NCBI GenBank assembly: GCA_024763075.1
Contig: JANTGF010000006.1
Coordinates: 1 to 64,000 of the forward strand
Direction: 5' to 3'
DNA from: Bacteroidales bacterium
Lineage (GTDB): Bacteria > Bacteroidota > Bacteroidia > Bacteroidales > VadinHA17
Length of the DNA stretch: 64,000 nucleotides
Below are positions 1 to 10,389 of the stretch, one piece after another. How positions within the stretch are numbered: position 1 is the stretch's first letter; each line of letters begins with the position of its first letter. A model generated the notes under the pieces. The model made no database searches and was not told the origin of the DNA. It saw only the letters and a list, made by a program, of their open reading frames with translations. The position numbers and the translations under genes were made by a program.

Positions 1-441
1 TACAGAACCATCTGTTTCCAGAATATTTATATGAAATTTTTGTATGGCTGACTTTTTAAAGTTTGTACTATATATTTTTTCCTTTTTGGTAATAAAATCT
101 AATTCATCCAGAATATTGGGGAAATCTGCCCGGCCTGATTTTACAACGGCAGAATTAAACCATTTTGAGACATTGATTACGGTGATTCCCAGTTTTGCCA
201 GGCTGTCAAGATAATATTCAGAAACCGGTAGATCTGTTTCCTCAATACTGATGTTCTGTCTGTTTCTTCTTTCCAGACTCCGTTTTGAAAGAAATTCTTC
301 AGGCTTTTCAATTCTGTAATTATTATTGGATTTATCACGGAAGCTTATCCGGTATTTGTCCCCGGTCTGAGCTTTAATATCCGGCGATACAGTTTGCATC
401 AAAAGAAGACAGAATATGATGTATGTAAATAACCGTATCAT
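1..441 (-). CDS. S8 (subtilisin-like) family serine peptidase, N-terminal part
   Basis: Partial gene. It starts at an ATG (439-441) and runs open through the left edge, giving 147 codons. The product begins with a signal peptide of about 25 residues. It continues with a pattern I associate with the propeptide of Bacteroidota secreted subtilases: FLSKRSLERRNRQ, then LPVSEYYLDSLAKLGI, then SKWFNSAVV. The catalytic Asp/His/Ser region would lie outside the window, so activity cannot be judged. It follows the YwqK-like gene on the same strand after 35 bp and is probably co-transcribed with it. The family call rests on the propeptide pattern only. Confidence 0.72.
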   Translation of the reverse strand, partial: MIRLFTYIIFCLLLMQTVSPDIKAQTGDKYRISFRDKSNNNYRIEKPEEFLSKRSLERRNRQNISIEETDLPVSEYYLDSLAKLGITVINVSKWFNSAVVKSGRADFPNILDELDFITKKEKIYSTNFKKSAIQKFHINILETDGSV

Positions 442-476
442 TTGGCTTTTATTAGACTGATGATTGAGGAAACCGG

Positions 477-1286
477 CTATTTGATTACTCCTTTCCGGAA
501 ATCCTCAATACTTGGTTCGGTATATTTCTTTTTATTTAGTTCAAAATCTTTCATGCTCTCTTCGAACGATTTATCAATTTCGTCCTGGTTCTCAGGAAGT
601 CCGTCAACATAATTAATGATTTTTGTCTTCTTGGTTTCTTTATCTGTGTAGGTCCATTTTCCAATCCGGATATCATTTTTATAAACACCGGATATCTCAA
701 GGGTTCCATCCGGATAATATGTTTTAAAAGGGCCACTTAGTTTCCCGTTAACATATTGGGTTTCAAGCCTGGTTTTTTTCCCGGGAAACCACATTCTCCA
801 AGAGCCGTCAAGTGTTCCGTTTTTCCATATTTTTTCCTGTGATATGGTGCTGTCAGAATAATATTCTCTGGAATAACCGTCTTTTTTCCCCTTGATGTAT
901 GATTCCTCGTTTGAAAGATGTCCTCCGTAAAAAGAATAATATTTCCAAATACTGTCTTTTTTAGTTCCAAAATATTTCCCTTCCGCAGCTAATTTGCCAT
1001 TTTCATAATAAAAAGTGGCTTTTGCCGATTTTCCATCTTTGCTATAAACCAGTATGGATTGCAGGGTTCCACTTTTGTAAAATCTTCTGAATTCTCCAAC
1101 AGGCTTATTGTTTTTAAAGCTGCCTGTATATCGTATATTTCCGTTATCGTACTTTTTTTCCCAATGGCCCTGTTTCATTCCATTGTTATCGGTATAATTA
1201 ATTGTTTTTCCATACTTAATGTTATTCTGCTGGGCAGCAGAAAGTATTGGAATTAAAAGAAAGAAGAACAATAAAATCTTTTTCAC
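477..1286 (-). CDS. Secreted YwqK-family / MORN-variant repeat protein
   Basis: About 269 residues: a signal peptide (MKKILLFFFLLIPILSAAQ) followed by repeated short units of the type G.w..Yy.nG.l...g.y, the MORN_2/YwqK repeat. About eight units can be recognised between residues 25 and 230, and the tail is charged. YwqK is annotated as an antitoxin in Bacillus, but in Bacteroidota such secreted repeat proteins have no settled role, and no toxin partner is visible here. The start is uncertain. GTG at 1286 gives the typical MKK signal-peptide start, while TTG at 1292 adds two residues. The gene is separated from dnaK by a terminator and lies 35 bp before the S8 peptidase. Confidence 0.75.
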   Translation of the reverse strand: MKKILLFFFLLIPILSAAQQNNIKYGKTINYTDNNGMKQGHWEKKYDNGNIRYTGSFKNNKPVGEFRRFYKSGTLQSILVYSKDGKSAKATFYYENGKLAAEGKYFGTKKDSIWKYYSFYGGHLSNEESYIKGKKDGYSREYYSDSTISQEKIWKNGTLDGSWRMWFPGKKTRLETQYVNGKLSGPFKTYYPDGTLEISGVYKNDIRIGKWTYTDKETKKTKIINYVDGLPENQDEIDKSFEESMKDFELNKKKYTEPSIEDFRKGVIK

Positions 1287-1359
1287 AATCAAAGTTCGTC
1301 GGTTTTTTTATTAAAACGAAGAATACCACATATTGGTATTTGGTAACTTACAAAAATAA

Positions 1360-1389
1360 AAAAGCCCCTTTAATCAGAGGGGCTTTTTT
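1360..1389. terminator. Rho-independent terminator after dnaK
   Basis: Perfect stem AAAAAGCCCCT/AGGGGCTTTTT with an 8-nt loop and poly-A/poly-T on both sides. It lies 17 bp beyond the dnaK stop codon and upstream of the YwqK-like gene, so it should end the dnaK transcript. The structure could work in both directions. Confidence 0.9.
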
Positions 1390-1405
1390 CTTAAAATTCA
1401 AAAAT

Positions 1406-3319
1406 TTATTTTACTTCCTCGAAATCAACATCGGTTACTTCGTCGTCATCTTTCTTATCATCCTGAGGAGCTTCAGCGTTCTGAGGTCCTGTAGTACTTT
1501 CCTGCCCCGGACCTGGCTGACCTGCCTTATACATTTCTTCTGATGCGGCCTGCCACACAGTATTCAATTCGGCAGTAGCTTTTTCAATGGTATCCATATC
1601 CTTGTTTTTATGCGCTGTTTTAAGTGTTTCCAGTGCACTTTCAATAGGACCTTTCTTGTCAGCCGGTAATTTATCACCAAATTCTTTCAGTTGCTTTTCC
1701 GTCTGGAAGATCAGGCTGTCAGCAGCATTTAACTTATCAATTTGCTCTCTGGCTTCCTTATCAGCGGCTTCATTTGCTTTGGCTTCTTCACGCATTTTGT
1801 TTATTTCTTCTTCTGTAAGCCCTGAAGATGCTTCAATTCTGATTTTTTGTTCTTTGCCTGTACCTTTATCTTTAGCTGAAACATTTAATATTCCATTGGC
1901 ATCAATATCAAAAGTAACTTCAATCTGAGGAACCCCGCGTGGTGCAGGTGGTATTCCGTCGAGGTGAAATCTTCCAATGGTTTTGTTCCCTACAGCCATG
2001 GGTCTTTCTCCCTGTAGTACATGGATCTCAACGGAAGGTTGATTATCTGCTGCAGTTGTGAATGTCTCTGACTTTTTCGTTGGTATTGTGGTATTTGCAT
2101 CAATTAGCTTGGTCATTACACCTCCCATTGTTTCAATACCAAGGGACAAAGGAGTTACATCCAGAAGAAGAACATCTTTTACTTCACCGGTAAGAACACC
2201 TCCCTGGATCGCTGCGCCAACAGCCACAACTTCATCCGGATTTACACCTTTTGAAGGGGATTTCCCAAAAATATTTTCCACCTTCTTTTGTATGGCAGGA
2301 ATTCTTGTTGAGCCTCCTACCAATAGCACCTGGTCAATTTCGTTTGCACTTAAACCAGCGTCTTTCAGTGCTATTTTACAAGGTTCTACAACCGATTGGA
2401 CAAGTCCGTCAGCTAATTTTTCAAACTGTGCCCTGGATAATGTCTTTACCAGGTGTTTTGGAATTCCATCCACCGGCATTATATACGGAAGATTAATTTC
2501 TGTACTTGTTCCGCTTGACAATTCAATTTTTGCTTTTTCTGCAGCTTCTTTCAATCTTTGAAGCGCCATCGGATCTTTTCTCAGGTCAATGTTTTCGTCT
2601 TTCAGGAACTCCTCTGCCAGCCAGTCAATGATCATCTGGTCGAAGTCATCTCCTCCAAGGTGGGTGTTACCATTGGTCGATTTTACCTCAAATACGCCTT
2701 CACCCAATTCAAGAATGGAAATATCAAAGGTGCCACCACCCAGATCAAACACTGCCACCTTCATATCCTGACCTTTTTTATCAAGACCATAGGCAAGTGA
2801 GGCAGCGGTAGGCTCGTTAATGATCCTTTTTACCTGCAAACCGGCAATTTCTCCGGCTTCTTTCGTTGCCTGACGTTGTGAATCGTTGAAGTATGCAGGA
2901 ACGGTAATAACAGCTTCTGTAACTTCCTGTCCAAGATAATCCTCAGCTGTTTTTTTCATTTTTTGTAATACCATTGCTGAGATTTCCTGAGGTGAAAACA
3001 TCCGGTCGTCAATTTTAACCCTGGGAGTGTTGTTGTCGCCTTTAACAACAGTATATGGTACTCTTGAGATTTCTTTACTTAAATTATTGAAGTTTTCTCC
3101 CATGAATCTTTTTATGGAGGAAACGGTTTTCTCAGGATTGGTTATTGCCTGTCTTTTAGCAGGGTCGCCAACCTTCCTTTCACCGTTCTCAACAAATGCC
3201 ACCATCGAGGGAGTGGTTCTTTTTCCTTCGCTGTTCGGAATTACAACCGGTTCGCTACCTTCCATGACAGCGACGCAAGAATTCGTGGTTCCTAAGTCTA
3301 TTCCTATTATTTTACCCAT
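1406..3319 (-). CDS. dnaK: Molecular chaperone DnaK (Hsp70)
   Basis: 637 residues, the usual DnaK length. The N-terminal ATPase domain starts with [17 protein letters not shown] and carries the phosphate-binding motifs [17 protein letters not shown] and [12 protein letters not shown]. The hydrophobic interdomain linker [16 protein letters not shown] precedes the substrate-binding domain. The acidic tail ends DVDFEEVK, close to the conserved bacterial EEV end. It is an ATP-dependent cytosolic chaperone working with DnaJ and GrpE, neither of which is in the window, so dnaK stands alone here. I saw no CIRCE inverted repeat in the 270 bp between dnaK and the divergent panB. The ATG at 3317-3319 is the family start. 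Confidence 0.98.
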   Translation of the reverse strand: MGKIIGIDLGTTNSCVAVMEGSEPVVIPNSEGKRTTPSMVAFVENGERKVGDPAKRQAITNPEKTVSSIKRFMGENFNNLSKEISRVPYTVVKGDNNTPRVKIDDRMFSPQEISAMVLQKMKKTAEDYLGQEVTEAVITVPAYFNDSQRQATKEAGEIAGLQVKRIINEPTAASLAYGLDKKGQDMKVAVFDLGGGTFDISILELGEGVFEVKSTNGNTHLGGDDFDQMIIDWLAEEFLKDENIDLRKDPMALQRLKEAAEKAKIELSSGTSTEINLPYIMPVDGIPKHLVKTLSRAQFEKLADGLVQSVVEPCKIALKDAGLSANEIDQVLLVGGSTRIPAIQKKVENIFGKSPSKGVNPDEVVAVGAAIQGGVLTGEVKDVLLLDVTPLSLGIETMGGVMTKLIDANTTIPTKKSETFTTAADNQPSVEIHVLQGERPMAVGNKTIGRFHLDGIPPAPRGVPQIEVTFDIDANGILNVSAKDKGTGKEQKIRIEASSGLTEEEINKMREEAKANEAADKEAREQIDKLNAADSLIFQTEKQLKEFGDKLPADKKGPIESALETLKTAHKNKDMDTIEKATAELNTVWQAASEEMYKAGQPGPGQESTTGPQNAEAPQDDKKDDDEVTDVDFEEVK

Positions 3320-3524
3320 TTTAGTATATTTTTATTTTGTTTTACAATTTGTTTCATTCATAAATTCGAACTTGATTGAACAATCTCTATGCCATTAATA
3401 TTATCTGCCAAATTGAATGTTATTATGACACATACTTTATACCCCTTGCAATTGTTGGTTTTTACAAAAGTGACAAAAAGACAGTGGCCGCTGTTTTAAC
3501 GAGGTTAAAAAAAGTCATGGATTA

Positions 3525-3556
3525 TTGCAGGGTAATAAATCAAATTCGTAGCTTTG
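3525..3556 (+). promoter_or_regulatory. Candidate panB promoter (Bacteroidota type)
   Basis: TTG at 3525-3527 and TAGCTTTG at 3549-3556, separated by 21 nt. This fits the Bacteroidota -33 TTG / -7 TAnnTTTG consensus. It predicts a start of transcription near 3562 and a leader of about 25 nt before the ATG at 3590. Confidence 0.65.
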
Positions 3557-3589
3557 CTTGGAATATTACTTGAATTTAAACAAATAAAT

Positions 3590-4405
3590 ATGTCGGTACA
3601 TAAGCAAGTCAGGAAAGTTACAACTCATGTTTTAAATGAGATGAAATTAAGGGGGGAGAAGATCGCCATGCTAACAGCCTATGATTATTCACTTGCCCGG
3701 ATCCTTGATAAATCTAAAATAGATGCTTTACTGGTAGGTGACTCTGCCTCAAATGTTATGGCAGGGCATGAAACCACCTTACCTATCACACTTAATGAGA
3801 TGATCTATCATGCATCTTCTGTGGTCCGGGGTGTTTCAAGAGCTCTTGTAATTGTTGATCTGCCTTTTGGAACCTACCAGGGAAATTCACGGGAAGCACT
3901 TTCTTCTGCGATCCGAATCATGAAAGAAACCGGAGCTCATGCTGTTAAGCTGGAAGGCGGAGCTGAAGTTATTGAGTCGGTTGACCGAATATTGTCAGCT
4001 GGTATTCCGGTAATGGGGCACCTGGGCTTGATGCCTCAGTCTATTCATAAATTTGGAACCTACGTTGTACGTGCCACAGAAAATGAGGAAGCTGACAAAC
4101 TGGTAAAAGATGCCCATTTGCTGGAGAAATCGGGTTGTTTTGCCCTCGTTCTTGAAAAAATTCCGGCTTTGCTGGCAAAACGGGTATCAAAAGAACTTAC
4201 CATTCCTGTAATTGGAATCGGAGCAGGTCCCCATGTTGATGGTCAGATTCTGGTTACGCATGATATGCTTGGATTAACGCAGGAATTCTCACCCCGGTTT
4301 CTTCGCAGATATTTAAACCTGAATGATGAAATTCAGGGTGCTGTACATGCCTACATTGATGATGTGAGACAACAGGATTTTCCCAATAAAAATGAACAAT
4401 ACTAA
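3590..4405 (+). CDS. panB: 3-methyl-2-oxobutanoate hydroxymethyltransferase (PanB)
   Basis: 271 residues. The enzyme transfers a hydroxymethyl group from 5,10-methylene-THF to 2-oxoisovalerate to give ketopantoate, the first step towards pantothenate and CoA. The sequence shows the TIM-barrel motifs [29 protein letters not shown], the Glu-containing [17 protein letters not shown] and [16 protein letters not shown] start it at the ATG at 3590 ([13 protein letters not shown]). The open frame extends back to 3554, but those codons fall inside the promoter-like TAGCTTTG box. It is divergent from dnaK. No other pantothenate gene is adjacent. Confidence 0.97.
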   Translation: MSVHKQVRKVTTHVLNEMKLRGEKIAMLTAYDYSLARILDKSKIDALLVGDSASNVMAGHETTLPITLNEMIYHASSVVRGVSRALVIVDLPFGTYQGNSREALSSAIRIMKETGAHAVKLEGGAEVIESVDRILSAGIPVMGHLGLMPQSIHKFGTYVVRATENEEADKLVKDAHLLEKSGCFALVLEKIPALLAKRVSKELTIPVIGIGAGPHVDGQILVTHDMLGLTQEFSPRFLRRYLNLNDEIQGAVHAYIDDVRQQDFPNKNEQY

Positions 4406-4491
4406 GAGCCAGGTATTAGGGTTCTGTCATGCTGCATTGTATCAGTAATGTCACATACTTTTTCAGTAAAAACTAAATTGATTTGATTTTT

Positions 4492-5178
4492 ATGGACCTT
4501 GATATTTTGTATGAGGATAACCACCTGATTGCAGTAAATAAGAGAGTTTCAGACCTGGTTCAGGGTGATAAAACGGGAGATATATCACTTGATCAACGAA
4601 TTAAAAGTTATTTGAAAAGAAAATACAATAAACCCGGTGAAGTTTTTCTTGGTGTAGTGCATAGGATTGACCGGCCGGTGAGTGGTGTGGTTTTATTTGC
4701 AAGGACGAGTAAGGCATTGAGCCGGTTAAATAAAATTTTCAAGGAAAGACAGCTTACAAAATTGTATTGGGCTATTTTACAGGAAGAGCCCCCGGTTGAA
4801 AAGGATACATTAGACCATTATATCTTAAGAAATCCACGGATTAATAAGTCATTTGCATATGATTATGAGAAGGAAGGTACTAAAAAAGCTCTGCTTAGTT
4901 ATAAATTGAAAGGAAAGTCAAACAGATATTATTTTGTTGAAATTGAACTGCATACCGGAAGACACCATCAAATACGTGCTCAGATGGCTAAAATTGCCTG
5001 CCCCATCAGAGGCGATTTAAAATATGGTTCAAAAAGATCAAATCCGGACGGTGGGATAGATTTACATGCCAGAAAGCTGGAATTGATTCATCCCGTCAAA
5101 AAAGAAAAATTAACGATTATTGCACCACCTCCGGGAGGAGTATTGTGGAAAGAGTTCTTAATTCTGGAAGAAAATTGA
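4492..5178 (+). CDS. RluA-family RNA pseudouridine synthase
   Basis: 228 residues. It has the RluA catalytic signature HRIDRPVSGVVLFA, with the nucleophilic Asp at about residue 60, followed by the RNA-binding segments TKLYWAIL and ELHTGRHHQIRAQM. It lacks an N-terminal S4 domain, so it belongs to the short RluA/RluC-like group. Which rRNA or tRNA uridine it modifies cannot be read from the sequence. The ATG at 4492 (MDLDILYEDNHLIAVNK) matches the normal start; a TTG three codons upstream is open but unlikely. It lies 86 bp after panB and is convergent with cdd, with only 9 bp between their stops. Confidence 0.93.
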   Translation: MDLDILYEDNHLIAVNKRVSDLVQGDKTGDISLDQRIKSYLKRKYNKPGEVFLGVVHRIDRPVSGVVLFARTSKALSRLNKIFKERQLTKLYWAILQEEPPVEKDTLDHYILRNPRINKSFAYDYEKEGTKKALLSYKLKGKSNRYYFVEIELHTGRHHQIRAQMAKIACPIRGDLKYGSKRSNPDGGIDLHARKLELIHPVKKEKLTIIAPPPGGVLWKEFLILEEN

Positions 5179-5187
5179 TATTCTTAA

Positions 5188-5670
5188 TTATGGCAGTAAT
5201 CGTTTATCAAATCCTTGTGGCATTAACTGACTGACATTTTCCAGAATATGCACATGGTCATTCCCAGGAAGTATAAGCTTTATAGGTGACTGAAACCGTG
5301 ATTCAGTTTCAATCATAACCTGCCTGCATGAACCACAGGGATATACAGGTTTATTTGTGATTTTTTCATTGCTTTTGGCGACAACAGCCATACTGATTAT
5401 CCTGCTTTCCGGAAACTGCGCATTTGCGTAAAAGATGGCTACCCGCTCAGCACATAAGCCTGAAGGATATGCAGAATTTTCCTGATTATTTCCGCAAATT
5501 ATTTTACCATTATCAAGAAGAACCGATGCACCAACCCTGAAACCGGAGTAAGGTGAGTATGACTTTGCAGCAGATTCAATGGCTTTTTCCACCAGTTTTA
5601 TGTCATCCTCACCCAGTTCAGATAAATTAGGGTATTCATGTACTAAGGTACAAAATTTTAACGTTTTCAT
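5188..5670 (-). CDS. cdd: Cytidine deaminase
   Basis: 160 residues, within the size of the small tetrameric cytidine deaminases. It converts cytidine or deoxycytidine to uridine or deoxyuridine in pyrimidine salvage. Zinc ligands are visible as CAE (Cys73, catalytic Glu75) and PCGSC (Cys112 and Cys115), and the substrate motif SPYSGFRVGAS is present. The N-terminus is about 20 residues longer than in the shortest family members. It is convergent with the pseudouridine synthase gene. No other pyrimidine gene is adjacent. Confidence 0.96.
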   Translation of the reverse strand: MKTLKFCTLVHEYPNLSELGEDDIKLVEKAIESAAKSYSPYSGFRVGASVLLDNGKIICGNNQENSAYPSGLCAERVAIFYANAQFPESRIISMAVVAKSNEKITNKPVYPCGSCRQVMIETESRFQSPIKLILPGNDHVHILENVSQLMPQGFDKRLLP

Positions 5671-5885
5671 TTATATTTTCATAAATAATGAGACAGTAAA
5701 CTTAACGAAAAAAGGTGAATTCTGGTTTGTTTGTTGGTGTTAGTTTTTAAATGTTACTTTAAGACAGGGAGTTGTACTAATGATATGTTGGGAAAATAAT
5801 GGAGGGTTTTCTTTTTTTCAAAATAGAAAATAGTTTCATCTTTGTGAATTGTAAATAAGAGAGAAACCGGTTCAAGAATTATTCT

Positions 5886-6941
5886 ATGCAATATAAATAT
5901 ATGGGAAGAAGATATAATATATATATAGTAAGCGGGAAGCTTATTATTGCTTTTTTAATTCTTCTCTCAGTGATATCCTGTAAAACCACCAAAAAGCTAC
6001 CCGTAAAAAAATATACAAACAGTACCCGGAAGGGATATATTGAAAATTATAGTGATTTGGCCATACTTGAGATGAAAAGGACAGGTATTCCTGCCAGTAT
6101 TACCCTTGCTCAAGCAGTACTGGAGTCTGGTGATGGTAACAGTACACTGGCCAGGGAAGCAAATAATCATTTTGGAATAAAATGTCATAACGACTGGAAA
6201 GGGAAAACGATAAGACATGATGATGACAAAAGAAATGAGTGTTTCAGGAAGTATAACTCAGTGGAAGAATCCTTCCGTGATCATTCGGATTTCTTAACGG
6301 GTAAAAGAAGGTATGCATTTTTATTTGAATTGAAACCAAATGACTATAAGGCTTGGGCTAAAGGCTTAAAAAAAGCGGGCTATGCAACAAACCCCCATTA
6401 TGCACATCTGCTAATTCAAATTATTGAGGAATATAACCTGACAGAGTATGATAAGGGCAAAAAACCGAAACCAAAAAATGTAGAACCTGAACCTGAACCG
6501 GAGGCTGTTGAAATTTCTGTGGATGAAACGGAAAGCGTATTTGCCGAAGAGAAATCAGTATTGAATGTGGAGGATTTCTCTGTTAAATTAGGTTCAGGCA
6601 GGGTTGGTCAGATCAATAAACTGGATTTTATAGTTATCCAGAAGGGAGATAGTTTTGAGAGTTTGAATAAGCAATTCGGAGTAATGAAATGGGAGGTATT
6701 ACAATTTAATGATCTGAATAAGAAAGCGGTGTTGAAACCCGGTTGGATTATTTTCCTGCAGCCAAAGCATAATCAGGGAGCACCAGAGGTAAAATATCAT
6801 TTGGTTAAGAATGGTGAAACGATGTGGGTGATTTCTCAAAAACACGGAATAAAGCTTTCTAAATTGTATCAGTTAAATGAGATGGAAAAAGGTCAGGAAC
6901 CTGCGCCGGGTGATAAAATATGGCTCAGGCATAAGCATTAA
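5886..6941 (+). CDS. Glucosaminidase (GH73)-LysM lipoprotein
   Basis: 351 residues. An N-terminal hydrophobic stretch ends in the lipobox-like LSVISC (Cys32), suggesting a lipoprotein. Residues about 50-195 form a GH73-type N-acetylglucosaminidase domain, with SITLAQAVLESGDGNSTLA containing the likely catalytic Glu80, then NNHFGIKC and YATNPHYAHLL. After an acidic linker there are two LysM-like peptidoglycan-binding repeats (about 248-295 and 303-350). It probably cleaves cell-wall glycan in the periplasm. The second Met (codon 6, MGRRYN) is an equally plausible start. It is convergent with fmt. Confidence 0.9.
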   Translation: MQYKYMGRRYNIYIVSGKLIIAFLILLSVISCKTTKKLPVKKYTNSTRKGYIENYSDLAILEMKRTGIPASITLAQAVLESGDGNSTLAREANNHFGIKCHNDWKGKTIRHDDDKRNECFRKYNSVEESFRDHSDFLTGKRRYAFLFELKPNDYKAWAKGLKKAGYATNPHYAHLLIQIIEEYNLTEYDKGKKPKPKNVEPEPEPEAVEISVDETESVFAEEKSVLNVEDFSVKLGSGRVGQINKLDFIVIQKGDSFESLNKQFGVMKWEVLQFNDLNKKAVLKPGWIIFLQPKHNQGAPEVKYHLVKNGETMWVISQKHGIKLSKLYQLNEMEKGQEPAPGDKIWLRHKH

Positions 6942-6978
6942 TCTGATTATTTACACCCGGAAAAACGGTAAATAAATA

Positions 6979-7944
6979 CTATTCTACTTTGATTTTCCAG
7001 TCTTCAGTGGAATTTCCTAAAAGGAAATCTTTAATTGACATTCTTCTTTTCCCGGGAACCTGAAGTTCATTGATGATTAGATAGCCTTTATTCACTGCTA
7101 TTTCTAAGGATTTGCCCGAATTAATAAGGGTCCCCACAGGATAGTTGTGTGACCTGGTAGAAATCCCGGCTGCTAATATTTTTACAGTGATCTCTTTTTT
7201 ATCTCCTGTTTCTATTGCAGTCCATGCACCAGGGTAGGGGGATAGACCACGGATGTGATTATAAATAATAATGGCTTCCTTTTTCCAGGGTATTTTACAA
7301 TCAGCCGGATGGATTTTTGGAGCAGTTTTGGGGTTGCTTCTCCCGGATTGGGGTTTAGGTACAACGTTTCCTTTTAGGGTAAGCTCCAATGTTTTGGTGA
7401 GAAGTTTTGCACCCTCAGCCATCAATATATCATGAAGTTCTCCGGCATTCATTTGAAAAGTTACCGGTACTTCTTTTTGAAGAATAATGTTTCCCGTATC
7501 TATTTCTTTTTCAATGAAGAAAGTGCTTACTCCGGTCACTGTTTCTCCATTCATTATAGCCCTGTTCACAGGAGCTGCACCTCGATAATCAGGGAGGAGC
7601 GAAGCATGAAGGTTAATGGTTCCGTTGGGTGGCATTGCCCAAACTGCCTCAGGTAACATCCGGAAAGCAACAACCACGTTTAAATGAGCTTTGTAAGCTT
7701 TAAGCTTATGAAGGAAGTTTTCATCTTTCAGGTTTGCAGGTTGTAAAACAGGAATCTCCTTTGAAACTGCAAATTTTTTGACGGCAGATTCTTTGATTTT
7801 TTTTCCCCTCCCGGCAGGTTTATCCGGAGCTGTAATTACACAGACCACATTGAAACCCTCTAGAATAATCTGCCTCAATGATTCAAGAGCAAATTCGGGA
7901 GTTCCCATAAATACGATCCTGAAATTTTCTTTTTGCATATCCAT
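6979..7944 (-). CDS. fmt: Methionyl-tRNA formyltransferase
   Basis: 321 residues, normal length. It formylates Met-tRNAfMet with 10-formyl-THF for translation initiation. Motifs visible are RIVFMGTPEFA at the N-terminus, APDKPAGRGKK, and the catalytic INLHASLLPDYRGAAPVNRAI region with the conserved Asn/His/Asp set (Asp in IDTGNIILQ). The C-terminal OB-like domain follows. It is the last gene of a minus-strand run and starts 14 bp after the ribBA stop, so co-transcription is likely. Confidence 0.97.
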   Translation of the reverse strand: MDMQKENFRIVFMGTPEFALESLRQIILEGFNVVCVITAPDKPAGRGKKIKESAVKKFAVSKEIPVLQPANLKDENFLHKLKAYKAHLNVVVAFRMLPEAVWAMPPNGTINLHASLLPDYRGAAPVNRAIMNGETVTGVSTFFIEKEIDTGNIILQKEVPVTFQMNAGELHDILMAEGAKLLTKTLELTLKGNVVPKPQSGRSNPKTAPKIHPADCKIPWKKEAIIIYNHIRGLSPYPGAWTAIETGDKKEITVKILAAGISTRSHNYPVGTLINSGKSLEIAVNKGYLIINELQVPGKRRMSIKDFLLGNSTEDWKIKVE

Positions 7945-7958
7945 TAAACCAAATATTG

Positions 7959-9254
7959 TCAGGAATCATCAGTATCCGGCCGGAGAGGTTTTACCAGTTC
8001 CAGAAAGTGTCCCATTTTTGACTTTTTGGTTTGCAGGTAAAATTCATTATGTGGATTTGGTGATGCTTCCAGTCTTACGTTCTCAACAATTTTAAGTCCG
8101 TAGCCTTCCAGTCCGGCTCTTTTTACAGGGTTGTTCGACATTAAACGTATCTTTCCAAGACCCAGCTCCCTTAAAATATTTGCACCCACTCCATAGTCCC
8201 TTTCATCGGCATTAAACCCCAGTTCAATATTGGCCTGAATGGTATCAAGTCCTTCTTCCTGAAGTTTATATGCTTTCATCTTATTGAAAAGTCCGATTCC
8301 TCTTCCTTCCTGATTCATGTAAAGAATTACACCCTGTCCTTCTTGTTCGATTTTTCTCATGGCTTCATGTAACTGAATGCCACAATCACATCGTAAGGAT
8401 CCAAAAATATCACCTGTAACACAGGATGAGTGAACCCTTACCAGTACAGGGTCTTCTTTGTTCCAGGTACCCTTAATTAATGCAATGTGTTCCAGCCCGT
8501 TTGACAGCTGTAGGAAAGGAATAAGGTTAAAATTGCCAAATTCAGTAGGAAGTTTCACTTCTACTCCCTTTTCAATGATGCTTTCCTGGAGTAGATTATA
8601 AGAAATAAGATCCCGGATGGAAATGATCTTCAGATTGAACTTTTTCGCTACATCCAATAATTGCGGCAGGCGCGCCATGGATCCATCTTCATTCATAATT
8701 TCAACAAGGGCACCTCCGGGCTTAAGTCCGGCAAGCCTGGTCAGGTCAACTGCAGCTTCTGTGTGGCCTGCACGCCTGAGAACTCCTTTACTTTTTGCTT
8801 TTAAAGGAAAGATGTGACCGGGTCTTCCTAAATCTTCAGGTTTTGTATTTGGATTGACTAAGGCTTTGATGGTCAGGGCACGGTCACTGGTTGAGATGCC
8901 CGTAGAAATATTTTTATCCAAAAGATCAACTGAAACAGTAAACTGGGTCTCATGGTATGAGGTATTTCTCCCAACCATCAGCTGTAGATCAAGATTATCG
9001 CAGGTTTCCTCCGGTAAGGCAACACAAATTAACCCCCGGCCATAAGTAGCCATGAAATTAACCATTTCCGGGGTGATAAGTTCAGCAGCCACAATAAAGT
9101 CTCCTTCGTTCTCCCTGTTTGCATCATCAACTACAATAACAGCATGGCCTTTTTTTATTTCTTCAATGGCATCTTCTATTCTGTCCAATCCGGGTCCGGG
9201 GTAGTTGTCAGGGAGACGGTTATGACTGATTCCTTCTTGTGGGTTTCCAAACAT
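7959..9254 (-). CDS. ribBA: Bifunctional DHBP synthase / GTP cyclohydrolase II
   Basis: 431 residues with two fused riboflavin-pathway enzymes. RibB (about 23-225) makes 3,4-dihydroxy-2-butanone 4-phosphate and shows [24 protein letters not shown] and [11 protein letters not shown]. RibA (about 230-425) opens GTP and shows the zinc site [16 protein letters not shown] and NQEGRGIGL. The ATG start overlaps the upstream glycosyltransferase gene by 35 bp. An in-frame TTG at codon 23 (9186-9188) would remove the overlap and match the usual [11 protein letters not shown] start, so the true start is open. No FMN-riboswitch-like structure is apparent because coding sequence lies immediately upstream. 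Confidence 0.96.
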   Translation of the reverse strand: MFGNPQEGISHNRLPDNYPGPGLDRIEDAIEEIKKGHAVIVVDDANRENEGDFIVAAELITPEMVNFMATYGRGLICVALPEETCDNLDLQLMVGRNTSYHETQFTVSVDLLDKNISTGISTSDRALTIKALVNPNTKPEDLGRPGHIFPLKAKSKGVLRRAGHTEAAVDLTRLAGLKPGGALVEIMNEDGSMARLPQLLDVAKKFNLKIISIRDLISYNLLQESIIEKGVEVKLPTEFGNFNLIPFLQLSNGLEHIALIKGTWNKEDPVLVRVHSSCVTGDIFGSLRCDCGIQLHEAMRKIEQEGQGVILYMNQEGRGIGLFNKMKAYKLQEEGLDTIQANIELGFNADERDYGVGANILRELGLGKIRLMSNNPVKRAGLEGYGLKIVENVRLEASPNPHNEFYLQTKKSKMGHFLELVKPLRPDTDDS

Positions 9255-10389
9255 TTGATTTAATTCCTTTCATATATAGAATGAAACCTGCAAAAATGGC
9301 AAGGTTCATACTTAAAAAATGTGTAATGAAGCGCAAAATTACGATATGTATTTTGATTTTCCTTAAGATAAGATCAATAAATGGAATTAAAAGGAAAATC
9401 ATTTGTAAAAGAAAAGTAGCAGCATAAAAAGTACTCCTGATTAGCAATAAATTACTTATAAAAGCAGCCAGAATAAAGAAAGGTCCCAGCCAGCGTAAAA
9501 ATTTGTGAGAGAAAAAACAAAATCCCAATGGATGAAATATTTTAATCAGCAGGTGAGAAAAGTATTTAATATTCTGGAAATTTCCAGCTGATATTCTGAC
9601 TTTGCGTCGAAATTCTTCGCCGAGATCATTAGAGACATCTTCAAATACTTTCGACCTGGGTTCATTTATCGCTTTTTTTCCTGATTCCAGAACTTTCATA
9701 CAAATATAAAAGTCATCCACCAGAAAATTTTCAGGTACCTTAGAAAAATTCTCTTTCCTTAAGGCATAAAATCCCCCGGAAGGACCCATCATTGTTCCCC
9801 AAATCCGGCCTTCCCTGTTTTTTATTTTTGTTTCTCTTGCAACATATGCACTTTCCTGAAGGGATATACCTGCTTTATTGAGACCAGTATTATACATAAA
9901 TGAGTCCACAAGTCCGATGTTCTCCTCTTTAAAATGGCGGATCAATTTTGCCAGGCTTTCCGGGTCATGCATTGTATTGGCATCTGTAATAGCAATGATT
10001 TCCCCTTTCGATAATTCTGATAATTGGTTAATAATACCGATTTTTCCGGTTCGTTGTGAAAATCTTTTTAATTTAAAAATGGTATTTCCCGGGATAAAAT
10101 CCTCAATTATTGTATCTGTCTTATCTTCAGAAGCGTCTGAAGCGATTAAAATTTCAAGCTTATCTTCAGGATATATCAGGTTACGTAGACTTTTAAGTTT
10201 ATCCAGTATAATTTTTTCTTCATTAAAAATGGATAATAAAATGGTAACTGAAGGAAATTCTTCCGGATTCTTGTAAAAATTATGATTGTTTTTTTTTCCT
10301 TTTGCAAGGAACCATAAAATAGCCGGGTACAAAACATATGTATGGAATACAGAAAATACAGAGATCCAAAAGACGATTTTAAGAATCAT
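9220..10389 (-). CDS. Family 2 glycosyltransferase, membrane-bound
   Basis: 389 residues. One N-terminal membrane segment (about 1-28) precedes a GT-A domain, with [19 protein letters not shown] at the start, a DxD-like [20 protein letters not shown] and [16 protein letters not shown]. Three or four hydrophobic segments close the C-terminus. This resembles processive or membrane GT2 enzymes that build surface polysaccharide or glycolipid. The sugar is unknown. Its ATG overlaps the stop of the GT4 gene by 4 bp (ATGA), and its end overlaps ribBA as annotated, so all are probably one transcript. Confidence 0.88.
   Translation of the reverse strand: MILKIVFWISVFSVFHTYVLYPAILWFLAKGKKNNHNFYKNPEEFPSVTILLSIFNEEKIILDKLKSLRNLIYPEDKLEILIASDASEDKTDTIIEDFIPGNTIFKLKRFSQRTGKIGIINQLSELSKGEIIAITDANTMHDPESLAKLIRHFKEENIGLVDSFMYNTGLNKAGISLQESAYVARETKIKNREGRIWGTMMGPSGGFYALRKENFSKVPENFLVDDFYICMKVLESGKKAINEPRSKVFEDVSNDLGEEFRRKVRISAGNFQNIKYFSHLLIKIFHPLGFCFFSHKFLRWLGPFFILAAFISNLLLIRSTFYAATFLLQMIFLLIPFIDLILRKIKIHIVILRFITHFLSMNLAIFAGFILYMKGIKSNVWKPTRRNQS

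Noticed and set aside
3376-3573. 65-codon open frame between dnaK and panB
   Set aside because: Composition is not gene-like, it overlaps the panB promoter candidate, and it resembles no known protein.
3320-3589. CIRCE/HrcA operator before dnaK
   Set aside because: The TTAGCACTC-N9-GAGTGCTAA repeat was looked for and is absent.
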